A stretch of DNA of 7,079 bases, taken from contig JAHIRL010000104.1 in the NCBI GenBank assembly GCA_018818755.1, positions 1 through 7,079 of the forward strand, read 5' to 3'. Every line of letters begins with the position of its first letter. Position 1 is the first letter of the stretch. This DNA is from Patescibacteria group bacterium. GTDB lineage: Bacteria; Patescibacteriota; Gracilibacteria; UBA1369; LOWO2-01-FULL-3. Shown one piece after another: positions 1 to 6,488 of this stretch. The notes below the pieces were generated by a model, which was given only the letters and a program-made list of their open reading frames with translations, was not told the origin of the DNA and ran no database searches. The position numbers were made by a program, and so were the translations under genes.

Positions 1-114
1 AAAAAGTTTAAAAGTATTTAAACCTAACTTAGCCAGCAAGATCTTAGTAGCCAAACGGGTAGTCCTGCCATTACCATCCATAAAAGGGTGTATTAAAACC
101 ATTTGTTTGTGAAA
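1..114 (-). other. Fic-domain fragment fused in frame to the transporter
   Basis: Residues 287-324 of the minus-strand frame carry the Fic signature HPFx(D/E)GNGRxxR: His295 (the catalytic base in the family), Asp299, the GNGR anion-binding loop at 300-303 and Arg306. The helix leading into it (FHKQMVLIHPF) and the one after it (LATKILLAKLGLNTF) are also typical. The helices that normally come before the motif in a Fic fold are missing and are replaced by membrane segments. Codons switch from C/A-ending in the transporter to GGT, AAT, GAT, GCT and TTG here. The fragment therefore looks like the 3' part of a different gene joined at about 106-123. It continues beyond the window. Confidence 0.83.
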
Positions 115-972
115 AATTCCGGCAATAATTAGTGTGAAGCCGACCCATTGATAAACTGAGGGGATTTCGTGCAGGAAGATGATTGCAAAAATAAGACTAA
201 AGGCAGGATAGCCACCGGTGCTCATGGGGATGGCTTTGCTGATGTCTATGCGCTTGATGCCTTCATACCAAAGAATTTTGGAGAAGTGGTAGATGAATAT
301 TCCATTGACTATAAATAGTGGCCAATATTTGAGAAGTTGGGGTTTGCTATCACTTATTGGCCCCTCAAAAAGTAGGCTGATGAAGATGAGGGTTAAGCCT
401 CCGAGCAGACTGCGGATAAAAAGTATTGTTGATGGTGGAGCCGTTTGCAGGGCGCGTTTGGCAAAGTAGTTTCCGAAGGGGTAAAAGAGGGTTCCGGCGA
501 TTATTAGCAGATCGCCGAGGTTTATTTGGAGTTTGCCGTTGTAAACTATTGCAGTTGTGCCGCAGAATACTATTATGGAGCCAAGGATTTTTTTGGGGGT
601 AATTTTTTCGAGTTTGAGAAAGCTATAGATTAGGAAGGTAAAGAGAATTTCTGTTTGAAGCAGGATTGTTGTGTTGATACCCGAGGTCTGGCTGGCTCCT
701 GTAAAAATAAAAATTGAGGGAAGAATGATTATAAATAATGTTACTCCGAGGCTGTATTTTATGGTTTCTTTGTGGAGTAGTGTGGGGAGCTGTTTTTTGT
801 AGATGAGCCAGAGTAGGAGTGTGACTGATGCCGTGATGGTGCTTAGGCCGGCGAAAAGTATTGGTGGGAGAATTTTGGTGGAGTGGGCGACTATTATCGG
901 AAAGAGCGAATACATTAAGGTTTCCAATAGGATTAGTGCTTCTCCTTTTTGTTCTTTGTTGAGGGTTTTCAT
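1..972 (-). CDS. EamA/DMT-family membrane transporter with a Fic-motif C-terminal tail (3' end cut by window edge)
   Basis: The frame is open for 324 codons from ATG at 972 to the window edge, with no stop. Residues 1-286 look like a complete drug/metabolite transporter of the EamA family: about ten hydrophobic segments in two halves (about 10-145 and 155-286), the second ending in the usual 'QW-GF-LIIAG' final helix at 275-285. Such proteins sit in the inner membrane and export or import small metabolites; the substrate cannot be read from sequence. From about residue 287 the sequence changes to a Fic core, with HPFMDGNGRTTR at 295-306, which belongs to soluble AMP-transferases. No Shine-Dalgarno site precedes the ATG, and Met20 is an alternative start. 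The gene lies 29 bp downstream of a small wHTH-like gene on the same strand and is probably co-transcribed with it. The EamA assignment is firm; whether the fusion is biologically real is open. Confidence 0.88.
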   Translation of the reverse strand, partial: MKTLNKEQKGEALILLETLMYSLFPIIVAHSTKILPPILFAGLSTITASVTLLLWLIYKKQLPTLLHKETIKYSLGVTLFIIILPSIFIFTGASQTSGINTTILLQTEILFTFLIYSFLKLEKITPKKILGSIIVFCGTTAIVYNGKLQINLGDLLIIAGTLFYPFGNYFAKRALQTAPPSTILFIRSLLGGLTLIFISLLFEGPISDSKPQLLKYWPLFIVNGIFIYHFSKILWYEGIKRIDISKAIPMSTGGYPAFSLIFAIIFLHEIPSVYQWVGFTLIIAGIFHKQMVLIHPFMDGNGRTTRLATKILLAKLGLNTFKLF

Positions 973-1001
973 GTGTAGCAGTTTACTACGGATTGCTAAA
1001 T

Positions 1002-1352
1002 TTATTGAGAGTTTTTTGTAGTGGAGATTTTTTTGGCAAAGGTGCTAAGTAGGTCTTTTATAGTTTGAATACCTCTAGTACTCGATTTTGTTGGTACAAA
1101 TTCATCGTTTATCTGGCATCGGTAACTCTCCAATCTGGTGCCTATGTTTATGAATTTTTCTAGTGAGATAGCTCCTTCTTTCTGCAATTTTTGGATTATG
1201 GCCTCTCCTTCTTCCATGGGAATATCAGCAAGCACTAAGGCCATTGAGCTGTTTATTCCTCCCTGATCCTTTATGATCTCAAGAATCCTTCTTTCAGGAT
1301 TGGCTATCTGTCTATATGCATCTGTACTTCTTTTTTCGGTAAATTTTTTCAT
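1002..1352 (-). CDS. Small protein, probable winged helix-turn-helix
   Basis: This encodes 116 residues ending in TAA. I do not recognise a named family. Residues ~19-80 look like a winged helix: a first helix (ERRILEIIKDQ, 21-31), a short 'GGIN' turn, a second helix, a recognition-type helix 'EEGEAIIQKLQKEGAI' at 47-62, and a possible beta wing at 63-80. The tail (81-116) is polar, rich in Ser, Thr and Lys, and lacks Cys metal sites. No ligand-binding or membrane segment is visible. The divergent position next to the SLH gene and the 29-bp gap to the transporter fit a local regulator, but that is inference. The ATG at 1352 has only a distant GGGGAGA about 20 nt upstream. The C/A-ending codon bias matches the other minus-strand genes, which supports a real gene. 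Confidence 0.6.
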   Translation of the reverse strand: MKKFTEKRSTDAYRQIANPERRILEIIKDQGGINSSMALVLADIPMEEGEAIIQKLQKEGAISLEKFINIGTRLESYRCQINDEFVPTKSSTRGIQTIKDLLSTFAKKISTTKNSQ

Positions 1353-1396
1353 TTTTGGAGTTTAGCATTCTCCCCATGGAATTCAATTTTTTTATT

Positions 1397-1431
1397 TTGC
1401 TTTTATCGGTTAGAATGGTGGTGTATATATT
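1397..1431 (+). promoter_or_regulatory. Weak candidate promoter region for the SLH protein
   Basis: Two -10-like hexamers lie before the SLH start: TAGAAT at 1411-1416 and TATATT at 1426-1431. A TTGCTT at 1397-1402 resembles a -35 box, but it is 8 bp from the first and 23 bp from the second, so no pair has ideal spacing. If TATATT is used, the transcript would start only ~6-8 nt before the ATG at 1445. The region must also hold the promoter of the divergent gene at 1352, which I could not identify. Confidence 0.25.
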
Positions 1432-1444
1432 TAACCCCTTATTT

Positions 1445-2761
1445 ATGAACAAGTTGAGAATTATTTCACTAGTGTGTGCGCTTGCATTGGTTCTGCTGAA
1501 CTCCGTGGGAGTTTCTGCAATGTATGCCGAGAAGGCTGCGCTTTTTGGGGATGTGAGTTCTTCCAGTGAAAGCTATGAGGCTGTTAAGTATTTGAAAGAT
1601 ACTGGAGTGGTTGAGGGCTATGATGATGGTGATTTTAAACCACATAGAACTATCAATAGAGCTGAATTTTTGAAAATTGTAATGGAATCTTACGGATATG
1701 ATGTTTCAAATAATAAAAATTGCTTTAATGATGTGAAAGATGAGTGGTTTGCCCCTTATGTTTGTAAGGCTCAAACCCTTGGTTTGATTAAGGGGTATGA
1801 CGATGGATTTTACAGACCAAACAGAGAAATAAATTTTGCCGAGGCCAGTAAGGTTGTTGCTGAGGCTTTTAGGTTAGAATCTGCCAGTGGTGATCCTGCT
1901 GTCTGGTATGAGCAGTATGTAAAGTCTTTGGAGACATTGGCGGCTATTCCGACTTCTGTTGATTCTCTCGATAAAAAAATTACCAGAGGTGAGATGGCGG
2001 AAATAGTTTGGAGAATTAAGGCCAAGAAAAAAACTAAAGCAACAAATACCTACATGAAGCTTAAGGGAGAAGTTTCCCAAAGTGGAGAGGTAAATTCGTT
2101 GCAAATACAGAATGATGGTGATGGAGAGGTTTCTTGGACTATTGATGGTTATAGCTCACAGGGATTTAAAGTGGTTTGGTCTATGAATGAGGGGCCGACT
2201 TATCCTTTGAGAAATGGGGATAAGTATAATTATTATAGTGATGCCGCAGTGAGGGATTCTGAGCTATCTGCATTTGATGGTAGTGGGACTTATTATGTGA
2301 GGGTGTGTGAGTATTTAGGAGGAAAATGTGGAGTTTATTCGAATGAGATTGAAGTGGAGTTGGAGGGTGATGTTGATGGTAGCGAGGATGATGCTGGCGA
2401 GGATGATGCTGGCGAGGATGATGCTGGCGAGGATGATGCTGGCGAGGATGATGCTGGCGAGGATGATGCTGGCGATGTTGAATTCACTTCTTTGGTTGAT
2501 AATGGGGATTGGACTGTAACTTGGGGTCTCGAAGGGACAAGTGATAATGGATTTAAGTTAGTTTGGTCTAAGACTCCAGGTGCGACATATCCTGGAAGGG
2601 ATGAGGGAGATACATATAATTACCAAAGTGATTCTGCTACAAGGACTGCTGAGCTTAGTGCTTTTGATGGAAATGGGACTTATTATGTAAGGGTTTGTGA
2701 GTATCTGGGTGGAGCTTGTGGGGAGTATTCTGAGGAGATTTCTGTGGAACTTGTAGAATAG
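1445..2761 (+). CDS. Secreted SLH-domain surface protein with duplicated C-terminal Cys-pair domains
   Basis: This encodes 438 residues. I chose ATG 1445 because it begins a classic signal peptide: MNKLR, then a hydrophobic core 'IISLVCALALVLL', then a likely cleavage after VSA (25). The frame is open back to 1355, but the extra 30 residues would bury the signal. Three S-layer homology repeats follow: 35-84 and 94-143 are clear ('GVVEGYDDGDFKPHRTINRAEF', 'GLIKGYDDGFYRPNREINFAEA' types), and 150-192 is degenerate but keeps 'ITRGEMAEIVWR'. SLH repeats bind cell-wall polymers and hold proteins at the surface. Next come two homologous beta-rich domains, 216-308 and 344-438, sharing 'GFK-VWS', 'TYP-R', 'ELSAFDG-GTYYVRVCEYLGG-CG' and a conserved Cys pair (C288/C295 in the first) likely to form a small disulfide loop. 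An acidic EDDAG x6 linker (314-343) separates them. The ligand is unknown. No Shine-Dalgarno site is seen before the start. Confidence 0.93.
   Translation: MNKLRIISLVCALALVLLNSVGVSAMYAEKAALFGDVSSSSESYEAVKYLKDTGVVEGYDDGDFKPHRTINRAEFLKIVMESYGYDVSNNKNCFNDVKDEWFAPYVCKAQTLGLIKGYDDGFYRPNREINFAEASKVVAEAFRLESASGDPAVWYEQYVKSLETLAAIPTSVDSLDKKITRGEMAEIVWRIKAKKKTKATNTYMKLKGEVSQSGEVNSLQIQNDGDGEVSWTIDGYSSQGFKVVWSMNEGPTYPLRNGDKYNYYSDAAVRDSELSAFDGSGTYYVRVCEYLGGKCGVYSNEIEVELEGDVDGSEDDAGEDDAGEDDAGEDDAGEDDAGEDDAGDVEFTSLVDNGDWTVTWGLEGTSDNGFKLVWSKTPGATYPGRDEGDTYNYQSDSATRTAELSAFDGNGTYYVRVCEYLGGACGEYSEEISVELVE
2090..2368 (+). repeat. Copy A of the duplicated Cys-pair domain
   Basis: Protein residues 216-308. It is homologous to copy B at 2474-2758. 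Shared landmarks are 'GFKVVWS', 'GPTYPLR', 'YNYYSD', 'ELSAFDGSGTYYVRVCEYL' and the pair C288/C295. DNA identity is still evident in the segment encoding the GTYYVRVCEYL stretch, so the duplication is fairly recent or kept alike by conversion. The fold is probably an Ig/fibronectin-III-like beta sandwich, inferred from alternating hydrophobic strands. Confidence 0.85.
2384..2473 (+). repeat. Perfect 15-bp minisatellite, six copies, encoding (EDDAG)6
   Basis: The unit GAGGATGATGCTGGC is repeated six times without any mismatch. It is in frame and gives EDDAG at residues 314-343 of the surface protein, a net -18 linker between the two Cys-pair domains. The unit length is a multiple of three, so gain or loss of copies changes linker length without breaking the frame. 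Perfect identity suggests recent expansion and a likely length-variable site between strains. Confidence 0.98.
2474..2758 (+). repeat. Copy B of the duplicated Cys-pair domain
   Basis: Protein residues 344-438, running to the C terminus. It matches copy A with 'GFKLVWS', 'GATYPGR', 'YNYQSD', 'ELSAFDGNGTYYVRVCEYL' and a Cys pair at the same spacing. It has 'WTVTWGLEG' where copy A has 'GEVSWTIDG'. Confidence 0.85.
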
Positions 2762-2762
2762 C

Positions 2763-2790
2763 TTGCTTATTTTGGGGATTGTGCTAATAT
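2763..2790 (+). promoter_or_regulatory. Candidate promoter of the RRM gene
   Basis: TTGCTT at 2763-2768 and TAATAT at 2785-2790 are separated by 16 bp, a reasonable vegetative sigma-factor pair. The predicted start near 2797 gives a leader of about 90 nt before the ATG at 2887. The -35 box begins 2 bp after the stop codon of the SLH gene. I see no terminator between the two genes, so read-through from upstream is also possible. Confidence 0.42.
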
Positions 2791-2831
2791 TTGAGTAGAA
2801 TTTTGTTAGTATGTAGGTTCAAGGTGCACAC

Positions 2832-2867
2832 TGTTTCGAACATTACATGGTCAGCGAAGTTCGAACT
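2832..2867 (+). promoter_or_regulatory. Palindromic TTCGAA elements in the RRM leader (hairpin or operator)
   Basis: AGTTCGAACT at 2858-2867 is a perfect 10-bp palindrome. TGTTTCGAACA at 2832-2842 is a near copy with one extra T. TTCGAAC (2835-2841) can also pair with GTTCGAA (2859-2865) across a 17-nt loop. The element lies between the candidate promoter and the start codon, so it could be an RNA hairpin controlling translation (for example cold-responsive or autoregulated, as inferred from the gene's function) or a repeated protein-binding site. The nearest T-run (2877-2882) is too far from the stem to make a normal terminator. Confidence 0.4.
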
Positions 2868-2886
2868 ATTACTTAATTTTTTACAA

Positions 2887-3147
2887 ATGGCTAAAAAATT
2901 ATTCGTAGGAAACCTTGATTGGGCTACTACTGATGAAGAATTGCAAGCACTCTTTGCCGAGTATGGTGAGGTAGAAGAAGCAATTATCCTAAAAGACAAA
3001 TTTTCTGGACGATCTAGAGGATTTGGATTCGTTACTTACGTGAACGATGAGGATGCTGACAAGGCTGTAGAAGCCTTGAACGAGACTGACTTCAAAGGAA
3101 GAAACATCGTTGTTAACGAAGCAAAACCTCCAAGAGAACGTGACTAA
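2887..3147 (+). CDS. Single-RRM RNA-binding protein
   Basis: This encodes 86 residues, almost entirely one RNA recognition motif of the bacterial/cyanobacterial Rbp type. RNP-2 is LFVGNL at 5-10 and RNP-1 is RGFGFVTY at 44-51, with the aromatic residues Phe6, Phe46 and Phe48 that stack on RNA bases. The beta-alpha-beta-beta-alpha-beta order is visible, ending at 'GRNIVVNEAK' (71-80) and a short basic/acidic tail PPRERD. It probably binds single-stranded RNA in the cytoplasm and acts in RNA stability or translation; targets are unknown. I chose ATG 2887 because the family starts with 'MAKKLFVGNL'; an in-frame TTG at 2791 would add 32 unrelated residues. Codons such as GAA, AAC, GAC and AAA are enriched over its neighbours, which suggests high expression. 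There is no Shine-Dalgarno site; the start follows an A-rich 'TTACAA'. A strong terminator follows 8 bp after the stop. Confidence 0.95.
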   Translation: MAKKLFVGNLDWATTDEELQALFAEYGEVEEAIILKDKFSGRSRGFGFVTYVNDEDADKAVEALNETDFKGRNIVVNEAKPPRERD

Positions 3148-3155
3148 ACAAATTG

Positions 3156-3200
3156 AAAGCCGGGTTCCTTATGTGTGCAGTATGGGATCCGGTTTTTTTT
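3156..3200 (+). terminator. Rho-independent terminator of the RRM gene
   Basis: The stem CCGGGTTCC (3160-3168) pairs with GGGATCCGG (3184-3192) with two G-U pairs and a 15-nt loop. It is followed by eight T at 3193-3200. Upstream A residues can extend the stem into the T-run. The T-run overlaps the stop codon of the convergent helicase gene. On the minus strand the stem is followed only by 'CTTTC', so it would end helicase transcripts poorly. Confidence 0.87.
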
Positions 3201-6200
3201 ATGCCTCGCCATTGATCAAATCCTCCATGAAGGCGTTGATGCCATGCTTGTCTTTGCTGTATTGGCTTGTGTCTGGGAAGTCGAGGGTTTTGATTTTTTG
3301 GTAGACGATGCCGATTAGTTTTCTGAAGTATTCGAGTTCTTGGGGATGGATTTCTAGTGAAAGTTTGATGAATTGGTGGTCTTGGTTGGGAGCGATGAAT
3401 TCCAGTAGTCCCCTATTCATGCGATAGGCGCTGTATTCGCGGGAATTTTCTATTAGAAGTTTGTAGAACATTAGTTGGTTGCGGTATTTCCAGGCTTTTA
3501 GCTCGCCGTAGCCTTGGTTTCGATTCCAGTCTTCCAGGGGTTTGCCGGTTTTGAGGTCTGTTACTTCTATTTCGAGGGTTTCAGGGTTTATGTGCATTTT
3601 GTCGATTTTTCCGGAAAGGTGAGCTCCTTCTATGTGGACATTTTGGTCGCGGAAGTTTAGTTCTATTTTGTCTTGTGGGTCTAGCTCTTTGATTAGGTTT
3701 TCGTAGTAGAAGCTAAGTTCGTCTGCTCCTTGTTTGAGAGCTTTTTGAAAATCTTTAGGGCTGAGGCGCTGGGAGCGCAGTTCTTCTTCAAAGATCTGGA
3801 GGAAGCGGGAAAGGTCGGGGATTTTTTCGGTTTTTTTATATTCTTTGCAGAGAGCGGCTATCGCATCGTGGCAGGCGGAACCATAGGCGGCGGGGCGGGA
3901 GATCATTTCGGGGAAGCGCAAAAGGTTGTGTTCAAAAAAGTATAGGGGGCCGGCATCTGCTACATTCAGGAAATTGTTTAGATGGGTTACGGAAAGTTGG
4001 TAATCTTCGGTAAGAGTTTTGAGGTAATCTTTTTCTTCGGCTTGGTGGGGCTTAAAATCTGAGAGACCAAATTTTAGTTCGAGAATTTCTGCGAGTTTGC
4101 TCGGATCTTCCTGGTCGATGTGTTGGGCTTGGTCTGAGGCTAAAAATTCCATCGGTGAGATTTCTTTTTCTTTGTCATCAAATTTATGGAAGCTTATTGT
4201 GAGGTTTTGCTTGGCACGAGACATGGCTACATAAAATAGGCGGAGGCGGTCATCACTTTCTTCTTTGCTACGGCCAATGGGCATGGATGATGGGAAGGAG
4301 ATCTTTGAACTGCCGCCGCGGGCCCATTCGTTTTGAGTACAGGAGATTAGGTGGACATTAGTAAATTCCAGGCCTTTTGAGCTGTGGGCTGTGACCAATT
4401 TTACGGCTTGTTCCTTGGTGCTGATTGGGGTTGTGTAAAAAAGTTTTACCCCGTGTTTTTTGTGAAGTTGGACGAATCGGATAATGTCTTCAACTTTGAT
4501 CATTTCTTTTTTGCTGTAGTCGCGAATGGAGCCTACGAAAAACTGAAGGGCGTTTAGGTAAGAGATGTATTCGTCCATCGAGTTTTTTAATTTTTCTTCT
4601 GAAAAGTAATATTTTTTGTAAGGGCTTTTGAAACTAAAATCGTCGGCCTTAAATTCCTTTATGCCGGTGATGTAATCGATAATTTCTTCACCTGATAGTT
4701 CGGGAAGGTCGGCGGCGAGGTATATTAGGAAAGTTGCGATGTTGCGGATGTCCGGATTTTCGCTTTCTTGCATAATCTCCAACCAGAGTTTTTGATCTTT
4801 GTAGCTGCCTTTGGAATAGGCTGTGCGGGAGATGTTCCAAATTTCCATGCGAGGGATGCCCCAAAAGCTGTAACTGAGGATTTCGGGTAACAGATGGTCT
4901 GAATCTATTTCGTTTTTGCGATTGAGGGTGCTTAAAAACTCTAGGATTGTGATTACTTGAGCTACGAGGCGTTGTTCAAATACATCCTTTTTGCGTTCGT
5001 AATTTACAGGAATGCCGTAATGATCTAGCACCTTTGCGGCGAGTTCCAGGGTTTTGTGTTTTTTGGCGATTACAGCTATTTCGTCGGCGGGGGTTTGTTC
5101 CAGTTCTTTTGTGATTTTCTGAGCGAGATCATAAAATTCGTTCATCTGGGTATTAAAACTGCTTATCTCTATTTCTCCGTCTGAGATTTTCTCGTTTTTT
5201 GCTCTGAGTTCTTTGGACATTTCGGGGTAGCGTTTTTCCAGTCTTTCATCTCCTTTGATTATTTTTGTGCGAATATAATCGAGGATTCTTTGGTTGGATC
5301 GATAATTCGCGCTAAGGACCACTTGTAAAACATTGGTGTATTTTTCCTTGAATTCCAGGATATTGCCGAGGTTTGCGCCTTGAAATTTGTAGATAGATTG
5401 ATCATCGTCCCCTACTGTGAGGATATTGGGCCTACCTTCATGGACGGGCGAGTCTAGCAAAAGATCCACGAGTTTCATTTGCGATCCGTTTGTATCCTGA
5501 AATTCATCTACCAAAACAAATTGGTATTTTTCCTGAAGGTTGAATTTTAGCTCATCGTTTGTTTGGATGGCGGAGATTGTGTCCATTATCATGTCGTCGA
5601 AATCAATCAATCCTTTCTCCTTGAGTTTTTGCTGATATTCTTCGTAAAAGTTGGCGAGGGCGAGGTATTTATCAAAATTTTTGAGATCTTTGAGTACTTG
5701 GAGGTTTTGGGAGTTTTTTGTGAGATATTTATCTTTCCAGCTAGTAATTGGCTTGGTCTTGTTTATGTCTATTGCCTCTGATACTGCCAGATTTAGAGCT
5801 TCTGTGATGGGGTGAGAATTATTGAGGGTTTGGAGTTGAGAAAGGAGCCTTTCGTACTGCGGCATCAATTTGATGCTCATTCGCTCAAGGAAATGCTCTT
5901 TAGTGATCTCGCTGGCTTGTTCAATAAATTCTTTTTCGATCTGGATTTGTTTGCTGAAATCTTGGGGGCTGATGGCTTCTTTTTTCAATTCACCAATCTT
6001 GCTAATCACATCTCTCATAAACACATAACCCTGACCATCGGCGTATCCGCTAAGTGGGTTTATGTGATCCATATTTTCGAAAATTTCCTCAAGGATCTCG
6101 ATTCTGGTGAGATCATCCACGGCTTGAAATCGGGCACCTTTGTAGAAATACTCGGGATTTTGCTCCATTATCTCTAAAGCAAAACTATGAAAACTGTGAA

Positions 6201-6453
6201 TTGCAACCTTGTATGCTTCCTGACCAATAAGACCTGTGAGACGCTTGATCATGTTGATTTTGGCACTGTCTGTAAAAGTGAGGCAGAGGATTCCTGATGG
6301 CAGGGCATCGGTTTTTTGGAGAATGTTGGCGACCCGCAGACTGAGTAGCTCTGTTTTTCCTGTTCCGGGGCCGGCCACTACCATAACCGGACCATATATT
6401 TCGTCCACGGCTTGCTTCTGTTCGCGATTGAGCTTTTGGTATCGATCTTCCAT
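3199..6453 (-). CDS. UvrD/Rep-type superfamily 1 DNA helicase fused to a PD-(D/E)XK nuclease
   Basis: This encodes 1084 residues. All SF1A helicase motifs are present: Q-motif 'LNREQKQAV' (8-16), Walker A AGPGTGKT (27-34), Ia near 58-63, IHSFHSFA (85-92), Walker B VDEFQD (315-320), III GDDDQSIYKFQGA (348-360), IV NYRS (383-386), V TAHSSKGLEF (688-697) and VI YVAMSRAK (741-748). The C-terminal ~260 residues form a RecB-type nuclease with His862, Asp951 in GKID, Asp966-Leu-Lys968 in 'TDLKTGK' and Gln993...Tyr997. All expected catalytic residues are present. The architecture resembles AdnA/AdnB and AddA/RecB, so it should translocate 3'-5' on DNA and degrade it in double-strand break repair; no AddB/RecC-like partner is in this window. 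ATG 6453 is preferred: the ATG at 6492 would add a 13-residue hydrophobic leader and overlap the promoter. The gene follows the structured-RNA locus on the same strand. Confidence 0.96.
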   Translation of the reverse strand: MEDRYQKLNREQKQAVDEIYGPVMVVAGPGTGKTELLSLRVANILQKTDALPSGILCLTFTDSAKINMIKRLTGLIGQEAYKVAIHSFHSFALEIMEQNPEYFYKGARFQAVDDLTRIEILEEIFENMDHINPLSGYADGQGYVFMRDVISKIGELKKEAISPQDFSKQIQIEKEFIEQASEITKEHFLERMSIKLMPQYERLLSQLQTLNNSHPITEALNLAVSEAIDINKTKPITSWKDKYLTKNSQNLQVLKDLKNFDKYLALANFYEEYQQKLKEKGLIDFDDMIMDTISAIQTNDELKFNLQEKYQFVLVDEFQDTNGSQMKLVDLLLDSPVHEGRPNILTVGDDDQSIYKFQGANLGNILEFKEKYTNVLQVVLSANYRSNQRILDYIRTKIIKGDERLEKRYPEMSKELRAKNEKISDGEIEISSFNTQMNEFYDLAQKITKELEQTPADEIAVIAKKHKTLELAAKVLDHYGIPVNYERKKDVFEQRLVAQVITILEFLSTLNRKNEIDSDHLLPEILSYSFWGIPRMEIWNISRTAYSKGSYKDQKLWLEIMQESENPDIRNIATFLIYLAADLPELSGEEIIDYITGIKEFKADDFSFKSPYKKYYFSEEKLKNSMDEYISYLNALQFFVGSIRDYSKKEMIKVEDIIRFVQLHKKHGVKLFYTTPISTKEQAVKLVTAHSSKGLEFTNVHLISCTQNEWARGGSSKISFPSSMPIGRSKEESDDRLRLFYVAMSRAKQNLTISFHKFDDKEKEISPMEFLASDQAQHIDQEDPSKLAEILELKFGLSDFKPHQAEEKDYLKTLTEDYQLSVTHLNNFLNVADAGPLYFFEHNLLRFPEMISRPAAYGSACHDAIAALCKEYKKTEKIPDLSRFLQIFEEELRSQRLSPKDFQKALKQGADELSFYYENLIKELDPQDKIELNFRDQNVHIEGAHLSGKIDKMHINPETLEIEVTDLKTGKPLEDWNRNQGYGELKAWKYRNQLMFYKLLIENSREYSAYRMNRGLLEFIAPNQDHQFIKLSLEIHPQELEYFRKLIGIVYQKIKTLDFPDTSQYSKDKHGINAFMEDLINGEA

Positions 6454-6459
6454 GCCTAA

Positions 6460-6488
6460 AATATAGATATATAAAAACAGACCGTCAA
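6460..6488 (-). promoter_or_regulatory. Helicase-nuclease promoter, likely giving a leaderless mRNA
   Basis: On the minus strand, TTGACG (6488-6483) and TATATT (6465-6460) are separated by exactly 17 bp. Only 6 nt lie between the -10 box and the ATG at 6453, so transcription should begin at or within a base or two of the start codon. No Shine-Dalgarno site is present, which fits leaderless initiation. The -35 box shares bases 6483-6484 with the terminator arm of the upstream RNA. Confidence 0.72.

Noticed and set aside
803..1021. 72-codon plus-strand ORF
   Set aside because: It overlaps the transporter's first membrane segments antisense; the minus-strand EamA frame explains the region.
1355..1444. 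SLH protein start at the upstream ATG (1355)
   Set aside because: It would place a second hydrophobic stretch before a well formed signal peptide that starts at 1445, and the DNA there looks like a divergent promoter region.
2328..2519. Plus-strand ORF with RMMLA repeats
   Set aside because: It is only an out-of-frame reading of the EDDAG minisatellite inside the SLH gene and has no independent start signal.
2842..2886. Transcription attenuator before the RRM gene
   Set aside because: The T-run (2877-2882) lies more than 10 nt after the TTCGAA stem, so the usual stem-then-T arrangement is missing.
5812..6177. 121-codon plus-strand ORF
   Set aside because: It lies wholly antisense to the helicase, whose motifs are intact there. 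It has no recognisable domain and follows the complement of helicase codons.
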